Below, piece by piece: positions 1 to 12,139 of a stretch of 64,000 bases of DNA. The stretch is from Diphasiastrum complanatum (taxonomy: Eukaryota; Streptophyta; Lycopodiopsida; Lycopodiales; Lycopodiaceae), in the NCBI GenBank assembly GCA_029204225.1, contig CM055107.1:4351079-4415078 (forward strand). The letters are read 5' to 3'. Position numbers and translations under genes: made by a program. Positions within the stretch are counted from its first letter, which is position 1; each line of letters opens with the position of its first letter. The notes beneath the pieces were generated by a model. That model did no database searches and was not told where the DNA came from. It was given only the letters and a program-made list of their open reading frames with translations.

Positions 1-660
1 ACCACAAATAAGACATTTGTTGTTCATTGGCCCTTGCGTAATGGCATAGCCATCTTGTATGGCTAGTGGTTTTGGATTTTCTAGGGGGTATTCATTATAA
101 TGCGAGGAATGTCTAAATTGTGACGGTTGTTCTTCAAATCGTTGGATGCATGTGCTTGGATATGCTGATATGAAGAACAAGCATCAGCAGGATGCGTAGC
201 CTAGCAGTGTGGGCACCAGATGGATTTTTGTCTATTAGATACCTGGGTAGTGTGTGGTTGACGAGGCATACTACGTTGGATAGACTTCAGAGTAGTTTGA
301 AACTCATTTGTGACTTTTTCAAATTGTAGTTAGTGTTGTTGATTAAGCAACTCCATCTGTTGTTTCCAAAGCTGATCTCTGATATCCTCGATCAACTTCA
401 ACTCATGGATTGCACGATGTGATTTTCGTTCCCTAGGTTCGTCAACATCGGATCTTTCATCTTCCTCTTGGATGGCATCAAACATAGGTAGCTTTAGGCT
501 TGTATATTCGTCATTGGATTTAAGCTCGCGTCTAGTCCATCGTGAAAGTCCAACTAAAAAGCCAGATGATGAGCATCTATTCGATGGGCTGTTCTTGAAT
601 ATTAGGTGCTCTGTTAGCTGCTTGATAGGAACAGCTGTTCTTCAGGTGTCTACTTCCTAA
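1..660 (-). pseudogene. Degenerate Ty3/gypsy gag fragment
   Basis: Reading the minus strand gives, in order, FLVGL...RRELK, then DAIQEEDERSD, a Gln-rich stretch with KQQMELL, and a zinc-knuckle-like WCPHC...HPADAC. The same series occurs in the gag of the large gypsy element at 34190-34600 (FLVGLPRSIRRELK, DAIREEDEGSDDE, KQQMEQL, WCSMC...HSANEC). A second half knuckle (KCLIC) lies at the window edge in a shifted frame. Stops and frameshifts show it is dead. Gag would form the particle and bind the RNA. The rest of the element, if present, lies left of the window. The plus-strand frame at 472-660 is only the antisense of this remnant. Confidence 0.7.
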
Positions 661-1227
661 GTTTGATCAAGAACGTGGATGCCAAAAATCAAGAATGCCC
701 TGTTGTGAGTTTGATCACAAACAAGGACCTCTGTTGTGTATGCTTGCGTAGTTTGTGCAGTTTGTGTTGTAGTTTTGAATGGTCATGTGTGTGTTGTGTA
801 TGTTGACTATTATGAGCAGGATTTATGAAAGACCATTCCAAACTGATTGTGGTTCATAGTTAGAAAGATTGTGGATAGGTGTTGATGCAAACTATGAATG
901 AGGACAGGTCTGGAAAATCTCAGAACTATGTGAAGATTTATATAATGTGTGCAAGGATCTGAGCAATGGCTTTGTTGCAGCTACAGTGATCATTGGTGTG
1001 AAGAGTATGTGGGTGAGATCAAGCGGCAATTGCACCAAATGTTTACAGATTCTTGTTTTAGAATATGTTTACTAGTGCCTTTGTTGCTTACTTCTTGTGA
1101 CAACATCTTGTTTACAGATTATTTCTTTATTCTACTTGTCAACAAAGGTTGTGGGCACTTCTTGAAATTATCTTTCTTAGTTCAATGCTAAAACCAGGTA
1201 GAAAAAGATTGATCAATTGTTGTAGTA
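661..1227. other. Unassigned flank of copia E1
   Basis: No supported gene. Short open frames have no recognisable motif. The stretch joins directly to the E1 target site, and the pre-insertion sequence continues at 7669. Confidence 0.4.
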
Positions 1228-1232
1228 ACAAT

Positions 1233-1887
1233 TGTGAAAATTGTCAACATTTCCTAGCTAGTTTGAGGCCTAAATTGGCTAAAATTGTAAATAGTTTTGG
1301 TTCTGGAGTTTCACACGTGTGAACCAGGCCACAATGTTTTTATTTACTGTATTTTTTCAGTATGATGAAGTGTCAAACTTCATACCCTTCAAAATGAGAC
1401 CATTTTGATGTATTTTGGTCATATAAGCCATTTTTAGCTATTTTTCCTATATAGGGAATATCTAGGGTCAAGTACCTTCTAGAGAGAGGAGAGAGAGTCA
1501 TCTTTCTCATCCATAAATAGTAGGGAAGTCGTGGAGAACAGGTTGGAGAAACCTTTTGTATGCTTCATTGAGATCAATAGATCATTGTCATTGTTTCTTC
1601 CTCCATTGAGAGCATTGTTGTGTGTATTGTCTTCAAGCTATTGTGTATGATCTTAGGTGCTTTCCAAAAGTGGTAGGCTGATGTATTATGGACTGTATAA
1701 TGCTATTTTGGGCCGCACTTGATGTTTATGGAAGTTTCCATTTGTGATAAATGCTTTTTGATCAAGTTCTTTGCATTCTAGGTAGCATAGAATGTGTTGC
1801 CAATTCCTAGCTTATGTAGTTTGGAGTGCAAGCATTCAAGCCAATGATCTTGGAGTTTAGATCCACTTAGGATCTGTATTTTTCACA
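1233..1887 (+). repeat. 5' LTR of E1
   Basis: Starts TGTGAAAATTG and ends GTATTTTTCACA (TG...CA termini). It contains the palindrome TTCACACGTGTGAA at 1310-1323, a TATA-like core at 1448-1453 and a GA-rich stretch just downstream. The LTR drives transcription and supplies the polyadenylation site. Confidence 0.97.
1448..1453 (+). promoter_or_regulatory. TATA-like core promoter in E1 LTR
   Basis: TATATA within CCTATATAGGG, about one third into the LTR and downstream of the CACGTG palindrome. This is the usual place for the U3/R promoter. Inferred from position only; a second candidate (CATAAATAG) lies about 65 bp downstream. Confidence 0.5.
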
Positions 1888-1899
1888 TGGTATCAGAGC
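1888..1899 (+). promoter_or_regulatory. Primer binding site, initiator-Met tRNA
   Basis: TGGTATCAGAGC begins at the base after the LTR. It complements the 3' end of plant initiator methionine tRNA, the usual primer of plant copia elements. Confidence 0.93.
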
Positions 1900-3059
1900 T
1901 GGTTGGCTTCTATTTACAGTAAGTATTCCATTTTTGGTGATATTTGGATGTTTGATCAAGTTCTAGCATGATTTTGCATTGCTTTGTTGATCAAATCTTA
2001 CTAACCTTTGTTTTGTGAGTTGAACTTGTGGATCAAAAGCATATTTCAGGTCTATTGAAGATCAGAGGCTGAAAAGAAACTATTTTGGATCAGATCATAA
2101 CACCCAATCATTTGTGATTGTGAGGCTTGTGCATATTCAATACTAACAATGTTCTTTTCAATCCTATTGTTGACAATCTCCATTCTTGGATGAACACTCT
2201 CCTTAAGTGGATGAAATTTCTCCTTAAGTGGATGACAAATGCTCTTTTGAGTGAGTTGTAATTCTCCTAAAGGCTGAGCAAAGCTCCCATTTGGATGAAA
2301 GATCCCCTTTTTTGGGTGAACATATTGTAAGCTCCATTGTGAAGAGCATATTGTAAAGATTGTCATCAATTTTGGCATAAATTTTGGTGTACTTTGTTGA
2401 GCATGTAAGTAACTCTCCTTATGTAATTTGATTGGAGCATTTGCTGGAAGGTGTTAACCATTATGCAAGTGTGTTTTCAGGTTCTTAACAGGTTGAGGAA
2501 CATTCTCATGTGAAGTGATCTTAGATCTACATCTAAACACCAAGATTTGACAAGATAGTGAAGCTAGTCTTGTGATTCACTAAGTGTGCTCATTCATTCA
2601 CCTCTAAATCTTGTATTTATCACTTGCTGGAGTTTATAAACTTTTAGAAGTGTGGTTTACATGTGGTTTTACAGGTTGAATCAATATCTTAGTGTGTTGA
2701 TCATATGTTGATCAAGTTTGTTCATTACTAGGTAATCTTGGCATCCTAGTTTTGGGTATTTTCTAAGAATGCAAGTAACTCTTCACACCATAACTTGATT
2801 TGGTCACTTGCTGGAAAGTTTGAGAGCTTAAGCAAGAGTGTGTTCAGGTTGGTTTGATTTTGTAATCCATTCTTAGTGTGTGCAAAGTGTTGCATGTGTT
2901 TCAATCTTCCTTTCTATGCTTGGAAACCATCTAGGTTCAAGATAGAAGTGTTTTAGGGTCCTAAATCTTCATAGATCTCTTTATCTATCATTTGTTGAGA
3001 GAAAAGTGAGTGCTAAGTGCTTTAGGACAGAACCTAAAAGTTGAAGAAACATTAGAATC
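1900..3059 (+). other. E1 untranslated leader with internal repeats
   Basis: About 1.16 kb between primer site and gag start without a supported gene. It holds a short tandem repeat (CTCCTTAAGTGGATGA twice near 2200-2240). It also holds three imperfect copies of a unit that includes TTGCTGGA and ends near a CAGGTT, at about 2400-2485, 2620-2680 and 2765-2855. The minus-strand frame at 2052-2378 only reads through the short repeats. Confidence 0.7.
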
Positions 3060-6000
3060 ATGGCTTCCAATGGTGGGATCATGCTAGAGTCTAGTGAAAG
3101 GTTGAGTTCATCAAACTACTCTACTTGGAAAGTGAGGATGGAGTCCTTACTTGAGTTGAATGAACTCATGGACATAGTTGCAGAAATTGAAGAGAGACCT
3201 CTCACACTTCAAGAGCAACAAAGGTTTGATAAGAAGGCCAAAAGGGCTCTTCATATCATTAAAATGAATGTTACAAATGAACTTCTCAAGGAAGTTGGAA
3301 AGTGTCAAAGTGCAAGTGAGGCATGGAATGCCTTAAAGAAGCTCTTTGAATCAAAGTCCACATCTAGGGTATTGACCCTAAGGAGACAAATATTTTCTAG
3401 TAGGCAAAGAGAGGGTGAAAGTGCTCATGCATTTATCTTGAGAGTTAAGTCCCTAAGTGATGATTTAGCATGCATTGATGAGAACATAAAAGATGGTGAA
3501 ATAGTCCAAGTTATGTTGAATGGTTTGCTAAATGAACATGCTAACCTTGTGCAAAGTTTTGCCATTCAAAGAGTCTTGCCAAGTGTGGTTGACTTGCAAG
3601 AAATCTTATTGGCTGAAGAACATAGGTTGCAATCAAAGCTTGATGGTGCATCCTTGCAAGGTGGAGGTGAAGAGGCTTTCTTCACAAAAGGCAAATTCAA
3701 GGGCAAAGGTAAAGGCAAAGGGAAATGGTCCAAAGGTGGTAACTTTGATCATGATGATCACTCTTCCTCTTCCTCTTCTACTAAGAACAATAAGTCAAAG
3801 TTCAAGTGCTTTTATTGTGGGATAAAAGGTCATTTTGCAAATGAATGTTATAAGAAGAAAAGAGAGCAAGGAGAGAGGCAAGGAAATCTTACAATAGATG
3901 AGGAAGAACATAACACATGTGAATCACTTGTTATGACTTCAAGTTTGTTAGCCAACATAGATGATAATGATCCTTGGTGGATTGATAGTGGAGCCTCATC
4001 TCACATGACAAGACATAAGGAATACTTTACATCCTTATTGTCTTATGAGGGAGAAGGTAACATCATCTACACTGCAAATGATGGTCAATGTGACATCAAA
4101 GGCATAGGCACTATTCCTATTTCCCTTTCAACAAATAGGAAAGCAAATCTTGAAAATGTTTTGTACATTCCTTCAATCACTAAGAATTTGCTTAGTGTAA
4201 GTCAAATGATTGACAAAGGACTTGATGTGGAGTTCATTGGAGATGCATGTTTGATAAGTAAATGTGGATCCTTGATTGCTCAAGGTAGGAGGCATGGTAA
4301 ACTTTTCAAGCTTGATGCATGTGTGATCTCTAATCATGAAGGATGTATGGCTAGGGAGCAATTGACAAACCAAGAAGTTTGGCACAAGAGGTTGGGCCAT
4401 CCCAACTTCAAACCTTTGGAGGTAATGGCAAAGAAAGAGCTTGTTCTTGGTCTCCCTAAAAGTCTTGTTGCAAACAATAGTGTTTGTGAACATTGTGCCT
4501 TGTCCAAATCTCATAGACTTGCTTATTCTAGATCTACTTCTAGATCTAAAGAAGCTTTTCAACTTGTGCATTCTGATATTCATTCTTCTAGTACAACTAG
4601 CAATGGTGGGGCAAAGATGTATGCAACTTTCATTGATGACTTTAGTAGGTATACTTGGATCTATCTTCTTAAAAGTAAGGATGAAGTGTTTGCTGCATTT
4701 GTCAAGTTCAAGAATGAAATGGAAAACCAATTCAATACAAAGATCAAATGCTTAAGATCTGATAATGGAGGGGAATACACCTCAAATAGGTTCAAAGACT
4801 TTTGTATAGCACATGGGATTAAGAGGGAGATGTCTAGTCCTAGGACTCCACAACAGAATGGAGTGGCCGAGAGGAAGAATAGAACCCTTTGTGAATGTGC
4901 CAAGGCAATGAGACTACATGCTAATCTTGCTAAGTCTTTTTGGGGGGAAGCTTTAGCATGTGCTAACTATCTATGTAATAGATGGACAAGTGCTTCCTTG
5001 GATGGTAAAACTCCTCATGAGGTTCTTTATGGTAGAAGGCCGAGTGTCAAGCATTGTAGGATCTTTGGATGTACATGTTTTGTCAATATCACACTTGATG
5101 ATAGAACTAAAGAAGATCCTTCATCAAAGAAGGGTGTGTTTGTTGGCTATAGTGAAGTAAGCAAGGCTTACAAAGTGTACATTCCTTCTACAAAGAAAGT
5201 TGTCATAAGTAGGGATGTCATCTTTCATGAAGAGAATGTTTCCAATGTTGTTGATGTTGATGTTGATGTGCCTACTAATCATCATGATGTGCAAGATGTC
5301 TTGGATGAAGATGGAGATGCCACTCCAAAGCAAACTTCAAGGAAGACTCAAAGGCAAAGGGCTAAGCCATCAAGGCTAACCTATGATGAAAAAGGAAAGC
5401 AAGTGGTGGACAACTCTAACTTTGCTTTTCTTACCTCTTTTGATGAACCAACTTGTGTAGGTGAAGCAATTCAAAAGAAGGAATGGATCCAAGCCATGGA
5501 TCATGAGCATCAAGCACTCATCAAAAGCAACACATGGAGGTTGGTAAAGCTTCCAAAGGACAAGAAGGCAATTGGTTGTAAGTGGATCTTCAAGATCAAG
5601 ACAAATCAAGATGGATCAATCAACAAGTACAAGGCAAGGTTGGTGGCAAAGGGGTATGCTCAAGAATATGGTATTGACTATGATGAGACCTTTGCACCCG
5701 TGGCAAAGATGGTAACTATTCGAATCCTAATCTCTCTTGCAACTCTTTATGATTGGGATATGTGGCAAATGGATGTTACTAATGCCTTCTTGAATGGTGA
5801 TCTTGAAGAAGATATTTACATGGAGCAACCCGAGGGCTATGTTTCACATGATGAGCCTAATCATGTGTGCTATCTCCAAAAGAGTTTGTATGGGCTAAAG
5901 CAAGCACCAAGGAGTTGGTATGCTAAGCTCAATTCCTTCTTACTTTCTCAAAACTTTGTTATGAGTGAGTATGATCATTCTCTCTACTTTAGATTGAATG

Positions 6001-7013
6001 AAAATGATATCACTTTACTTTTGATCTATGTTGATGACATTATCTTAAGTGGTGGTAACAATCTAGATATAGATGAAATCAAGATGGCACTCAAAAGAGA
6101 GTTTGAAATTCAAGATCTTGGTAAACTTCATTATATCTTAGGAATAGAGATTATTAGAACTTCTAAATCTACATTCATATGTCAAGAAAAGTATGTTAAC
6201 TCTATTCTAAAAAGGTTTCATATGGAAGATTGTAAAGTTGTTTCTACTCCTATGGAATCAAATGTAAAGCTAACTACAAGAAGTAATGAAAGATCCTTCA
6301 AGGACATTACTCTCTATAGAAAGCTAATAGGATCTCTTATATGGTTAACCATCACAAGACCTGATCTAAGCTTTGTGGTTGGTAAACTAAGTCAATTTAT
6401 GCAAGATCCTAGTGAGGCTCATTGGAAGCTAGGAAAGAGAGTACTTAGATACATCTCGGGATCTAGAGATTTTGGCATCTTGTATGGAGGTACTACACCT
6501 AACCTTTGTGGATTTTCAGATTCAGATTTTGCAGGTGATCAAATGGATAGGAAGTCAACAAGTGCCTTTGCAATCTATCTTGGAGATGGAGTGGTCTCAT
6601 GGCTATCAAAGAAGCAACCAACTATCTCTCTATCTTCCACCGAAGCCGAGTACAAGGCATTAACAACATGCACCAAGGAGATTCTTTGGATCAAGAGGAT
6701 GTTATTGGATCTTCACTTGCTGGAACCAGAGAAGACTCCAATCATACTTTGTGATAACCTTTCAGCCCAAAGCTTGGCAAGCAATCCTGTTTTTCATGCA
6801 AGGAGCAAGCACATTGAGATTGCTCACCATTTTGTGAGAGATCAAGTCATTGCCAAAGAGGTGGAGCTTCAACATGTCTCTTCAAAGGAGTGTGTGGCTG
6901 ATATCTTCACCAAACCATTGGGAAAGGACCTATATTTAATGCATAGATCTAATCTTGGAATGTGCTCAAAGACTATGTTGAAACTAGCATCCAATGTTGA
7001 AGAGGGAGTGTGA
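3060..7013 (+). CDS. Copia gag-pol polyprotein, intact
   Basis: A 1317-residue polyprotein supplying every function for copia transposition. Residues 1-200 are a UBN2-type copia GAG, followed by a Lys/Gly-rich stretch and the CCHC knuckle CFYCGIKGHFANEC starting at residue 250. The protease has DSGASSH with Asp309. The integrase zinc module begins at His442 (WHKRLGHPN) and ends in CEHCALSKSH. The integrase catalytic triad is Asp506, Asp568 and Glu604, the last two separated by 35 residues (D-D-35-E). The reverse transcriptase carries TNAFLNG and YVDD at 990-993. RNase H starts near Asp1154 (FSDSDFAGD) and includes SSTEAEYKAL. The ATG at 3060 is the first one followed by the conserved GAG start, and the stop overlaps the 3' LTR. 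Length is normal for copia and no key residue is missing. Confidence 0.96.
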   Translation: MASNGGIMLESSERLSSSNYSTWKVRMESLLELNELMDIVAEIEERPLTLQEQQRFDKKAKRALHIIKMNVTNELLKEVGKCQSASEAWNALKKLFESKSTSRVLTLRRQIFSSRQREGESAHAFILRVKSLSDDLACIDENIKDGEIVQVMLNGLLNEHANLVQSFAIQRVLPSVVDLQEILLAEEHRLQSKLDGASLQGGGEEAFFTKGKFKGKGKGKGKWSKGGNFDHDDHSSSSSSTKNNKSKFKCFYCGIKGHFANECYKKKREQGERQGNLTIDEEEHNTCESLVMTSSLLANIDDNDPWWIDSGASSHMTRHKEYFTSLLSYEGEGNIIYTANDGQCDIKGIGTIPISLSTNRKANLENVLYIPSITKNLLSVSQMIDKGLDVEFIGDACLISKCGSLIAQGRRHGKLFKLDACVISNHEGCMAREQLTNQEVWHKRLGHPNFKPLEVMAKKELVLGLPKSLVANNSVCEHCALSKSHRLAYSRSTSRSKEAFQLVHSDIHSSSTTSNGGAKMYATFIDDFSRYTWIYLLKSKDEVFAAFVKFKNEMENQFNTKIKCLRSDNGGEYTSNRFKDFCIAHGIKREMSSPRTPQQNGVAERKNRTLCECAKAMRLHANLAKSFWGEALACANYLCNRWTSASLDGKTPHEVLYGRRPSVKHCRIFGCTCFVNITLDDRTKEDPSSKKGVFVGYSEVSKAYKVYIPSTKKVVISRDVIFHEENVSNVVDVDVDVPTNHHDVQDVLDEDGDATPKQTSRKTQRQRAKPSRLTYDEKGKQVVDNSNFAFLTSFDEPTCVGEAIQKKEWIQAMDHEHQALIKSNTWRLVKLPKDKKAIGCKWIFKIKTNQDGSINKYKARLVAKGYAQEYGIDYDETFAPVAKMVTIRILISLATLYDWDMWQMDVTNAFLNGDLEEDIYMEQPEGYVSHDEPNHVCYLQKSLYGLKQAPRSWYAKLNSFLLSQNFVMSEYDHSLYFRLNENDITLLLIYVDDIILSGGNNLDIDEIKMALKREFEIQDLGKLHYILGIEIIRTSKSTFICQEKYVNSILKRFHMEDCKVVSTPMESNVKLTTRSNERSFKDITLYRKLIGSLIWLTITRPDLSFVVGKLSQFMQDPSEAHWKLGKRVLRYISGSRDFGILYGGTTPNLCGFSDSDFAGDQMDRKSTSAFAIYLGDGVVSWLSKKQPTISLSSTEAEYKALTTCTKEILWIKRMLLDLHLLEPEKTPIILCDNLSAQSLASNPVFHARSKHIEIAHHFVRDQVIAKEVELQHVSSKECVADIFTKPLGKDLYLMHRSNLGMCSKTMLKLASNVEEGV
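7000..7008 (+). promoter_or_regulatory. Polypurine tract of E1
   Basis: AAGAGGGAG lies directly before the 3' LTR, inside the last codons of gag-pol. It primes plus-strand DNA synthesis in copia elements. Confidence 0.85.
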
Positions 7014-7663
7014 AAATTGTCAACATTTCCTAGCTAGTTTGAGGCCTAAATTGGCTAAAATTGTAAATAGTTTTGGTTCTGGAGTTTCACACGTGTGAAC
7101 CAGGCCACAATGTTTTTATTTACTGTATTTTTTCAGTATGATGAAGTGTCAAACTTCATACCCTTCAAAATGAGACCATTTTGATGTATTTTGGTCATAT
7201 AAGCCATTTTTAGCTATTTTTCCTATATAGGGAATATCTAGGGTCAAGTACCTTCTAGAGAGAGGAGAGAGAGTCATCTTTCTCATCCATAAATAGTAGG
7301 GAAGTCGTGGAGAACAGGTTGGAGAAACCTTTTGTATGCTTCATTGAGATCAATAGATCATTGTCATTGTTTCTTCCTCCATTGAGAGCATTGTTGTGTG
7401 TATTGTCTTCAAGCTATTGTGTATGATCTTAGGTGCTTTCCAAAAGTGGTAGGCTGATGTATTATGGACTGTATAATGCTATTTTGGGCCGCACTTGATG
7501 TTTATGGAAGTTTCCATTTGTGATAAATGCTTTTTGATCAAGTTCTTTGCATTCTAGGTAGCATAGAATGTGTTGCCAATTCCTAGCTTATGTAGTTTGG
7601 AGTGCAAGCATTCAAGCCAATGATCTTGGAGTTTAGATCCACTTAGGATCTGTATTTTTCACA
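7009..7663 (+). repeat. 3' LTR of E1
   Basis: Same 655-bp sequence as 1233-1887 on line-by-line comparison, including the CACGTG palindrome at 7086-7099, followed by the duplicated ACAAT. Confidence 0.97.
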
Positions 7664-7668
7664 ACAAT

Positions 7669-8252
7669 GCCCTGCCTGTCAAAGGACATCCAGAATCGTC
7701 TCTCTTGAACTGAAATCACATGCTCTCAAACCAAACATGCAGATCAGCATGTAGAATGGTTGAAATGCCATGAAATCCTACTTAATACCGCAAATCAAAA
7801 TGGACAGATCTTACACACTAAAACTACTCTACACATGCATTAACCTACAAACTAGAAACAAGAAATAAATGGATAGCTTCTTGAAATCTGAAAACTAGAC
7901 TAGCATACACATTACCAATGCAAGAACAAGCAAGAAACTGAACTAACTAAACTAGACAACATTTTTGATAACCCAAGGATCAAGAAACACACATTTCTTG
8001 ATTCTTGGACTGCCAAGAACATTAATGAGTGGGCTGTCCTAGAATTTGCAAGATCTATACCACAATGCTGAATCCTAAATTAATCATAAAAAAAATCAAC
8101 AAAAAACGGCAAAAAAAAATGGCAAATCTAATACTAAACTAACTTTAACAATTTAAAAACTTGATTTTTTTTGGTGAAAAAGAGAGTGAAAAGAAGAGAG
8201 AAGAGAGAAAAGAGAAGAAAGATGGGTATGCAGCTAGACGAGTGTGTGGCGC
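7669..8252. other. Unassigned flank between E1 and family X LTR
   Basis: AT-rich with A runs. No gene is supported. The last ~100 bp, read on the minus strand, follows a tRNA-Asp primer site and contains CTAGCTGCAT, like the start of the family X leader (11220 onward), so it is probably the beginning of a truncated minus-strand leader. Confidence 0.45.
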
Positions 8253-8270
8253 TCCCCGACAACGGCGCCA
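8253..8270 (-). promoter_or_regulatory. Primer binding site, tRNA-Asp, minus strand
   Basis: The reverse complement reads TGGCGCCGTTGTCGGGGA, one base different from the complement of the plant tRNA-Asp(GUC) 3' end. It abuts the end of the minus-oriented LTR at 8272 with one spacer base. Confidence 0.85.
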
Positions 8271-8271
8271 T

Positions 8272-8978
<707 letters not shown>

Positions 8979-9013
8979 TACCTTTTGCTTTGGAGATCAT
9001 CCAAGTACCAGGT

Positions 9014-9796
<783 letters not shown>

Positions 9797-9800
9797 TTTC

Positions 9801-9964
9801 TACTTGTGTTGGGTTGGGCTTACACGCGCAGGATGCTAGTGCCCTCACACTTATTTCCCTACTTACAATGTACTGTGGCAGGGCCCACTAGGTAAGGCTT
9901 GGCCAACAGTATTTTAAGTGGTGGGACCCACTTGTTTATTACTATGCAGGAAATACCCACAACA
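9801..9964 (-). repeat. Family X LTR, copy 3 (outer-end fragment)
   Basis: Only the first ~164 bp of an X LTR in minus orientation, ending with the intact terminus GGAAATACCCACAACA. It repeats the TTAAGTGGTGGGACCCAC and GGGCCCACTAGG blocks of copy 2 immediately beside it. Confidence 0.8.
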
Positions 9965-10426
9965 CAGGTGTCCAATCAAGAATTCGTGCTTATCAAAAGG
10001 ACAAAATACAGAGCAACAAGTTCGTCGACAGCAAGATCTAGCGGTTCAACGGTCAGAAGCAGAATCAAGCCAACAAGGAGCTCACCAGAAGGATGGATGT
10101 CAGATTGATCCACCTCAATCACAAGTTTCTTCAACAAACAATGGCAAGGTAGAAGTTTTGGTTATATCCTTTTGCATGTCACCGAACTCAATGGAGGACC
10201 ATAACAGCCTACTAGTCTATTTTGTGGAAGATCCAAGGGAAATCTGTTGCCGATGTATGTCTATCAACTTAGAGGCGATGGCATACTGCACTCAATTAGG
10301 TGCTATGGATGCGCAAGAAAACACCGTCGTGCTGAATGTCCACATCGAGGGGATCCATCAACATTTGATCCCTCATGTTCACAATGCGGAGTTAATCATC
10401 CATGTCGAGATTGCTCGATGAGAAAT
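9965..10426 (+). pseudogene. Family X gag fragment with two zinc knuckles
   Basis: The plus strand encodes a Gln-rich region and then a pair of knuckles, CYGCARKHRRAEC and CSQCGVNHPCRDC, both with the rare spacing C-x2-C-x3-H-x4-C. The equivalent pair in the big gypsy element (35000-35100) is CYGCGEGHKIAEC and CRECGYGHCYKNC. This identifies the fragment as gag of a related element. Upstream parts are in other frames with stops, and the reading is cut by the plus-oriented LTR at 10427. Gag would bind genomic RNA through these knuckles. It is not functional here. Confidence 0.7.
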
Positions 10427-11190
<764 letters not shown>

Positions 11191-11191
11191 G

Positions 11192-11209
11192 TGGCGCCGT
11201 TGCCGGGGA
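11192..11209 (+). promoter_or_regulatory. Primer binding site, tRNA-Asp
   Basis: TGGCGCCGTTGCCGGGGA is the exact complement of the plant tRNA-Asp(GUC) 3' end including CCA, as used by several plant gypsy lineages. Confidence 0.92.
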
Positions 11210-12133
11210 TAGGTTCTCACTAACTAGTTTAGCTGCATTTTAGCTATTTTCTTGTTTTTTAGAGTAGTTTAAGTAGATTTGTGGGAGTTAGAGTTAGTTT
11301 TTTGTATTTTTTTGTGTTTGGATTGTTCACAGCTAGCGGAGGAGGTGTGAGAGGGTAGAGGAGGCCCTGAACAACCTCTAAGGGCGTGAAACCCAAACCA
11401 ACCATCCAAAAAACCCAAAAAACACACCAACCTGTATTTTGGAGGGAAAAAGAGCCAAAAAAAACTCATCAGATTTTTATATCTCCAGAATTAGTGGGAA
11501 TTAACCCTTGCATGACTGGCAGCAGCTCCAGGGTACTGTCCCAGACCTGCATAAAAGTATGCGAGAGTTAGTTCCAAGCATATTGTAAAAATCAAAGAAA
11601 AATCATAAAAAATTCAAAAAACCCTTGACAAAATCCAAAAACATTCAAATCTTCATAAGAACTCTCGCAGAGCCCTCTGAAGTTCCATCTTAGTGAGACC
11701 AGAACACAGAGAAGCTTGCGAGAGTTAGTTTGAGATCTAAGTGCCTGTGCGAGAATTCCCAGACGGGAAAGTACTAGTGAATCCTCGCAGACAGCAAAAT
11801 TTTCAGTTCCAGTGGTCAAGAAGTCTCGCAGAGGATTCTGAAGTTCCATCTCAGTGAGACCAAGACATAGAAGAGCTTGCGAGAGTTAGTCTGATTCCAG
11901 TGAGCAAAAAATTGGATTTAAGTGCTAAAAAATCACTAAAAAGTGAAGATCTAACAAATCCTTCCAATAAGAACTCTCGCAGACCCTCTCAATCGATTTA
12001 GAATGGCAATTTACATCAGTGGTCAGGCTTACAAGAGTTAGTGTGAAGATCTGGTGAAGATCAAGCCAAAAAAGTGGTTTTGAACCCTCGCAGACAGTGA
12101 GATTTTCACTTTTTGCGAGAGTTAACTCTCGCA
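11210..12133 (+). other. Family X untranslated leader with inverted motifs
   Basis: Collinear with the leader of the large gypsy element (31480-32430). Short motifs alternate along it: TGCGAGAGTTAG near 11560, 11718 and 11877, and CTCTCGCAGA near 11660, 11822 and 11972, plus variants. It ends in a perfect palindrome. There is no coding potential. The leader stops abruptly where copia E2 sequence begins. Confidence 0.8.
12114..12133. repeat. 20-bp perfect palindrome in leader
   Basis: TGCGAGAGTTAACTCTCGCA equals its own reverse complement. The same palindrome recurs at 33293-33312, and with one mismatch at 32398-32417. Confidence 0.95.
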
Positions 12134-12139
12134 GAGAAT

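Larger units (their letters stand above)
1233..7663 (+). mobile_element. Intact Ty1/copia LTR retrotransposon (E1)
   Basis: A 6431-bp element with 655-bp LTRs at 1233-1887 and 7009-7663, which look identical base for base. It is flanked by the 5-bp target duplication ACAAT (1228-1232 and 7664-7668). It carries an initiator-Met tRNA primer site next to the 5' LTR, a polypurine tract next to the 3' LTR, and one uninterrupted gag-pol ORF. All standard copia parts are present in the order GAG-PR-IN-RT-RH. Identical LTRs and an open ORF indicate recent insertion and make it a candidate active or master copy for the related broken copies at 12140, 18816, 45887 and 52612. Confidence 0.97.

Noticed and set aside
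472-660. Plus-strand frame at the left edge
   Set aside because: Antisense of a gypsy gag remnant readable on the minus strand.
2052-2378. Minus-strand frame with HPLKE repeats
   Set aside because: Reflects a short tandem repeat in the non-coding E1 leader; no homologous protein recognised.
4173-4730. 185-codon minus-strand frame inside E1
   Set aside because: Antisense shadow of the intact gag-pol with no known motif.
11540-12133. CRISPR-like array of TGCGAGAG units
   Set aside because: Units are short, alternate in orientation and have irregular spacing; the setting is a plant retroelement leader.
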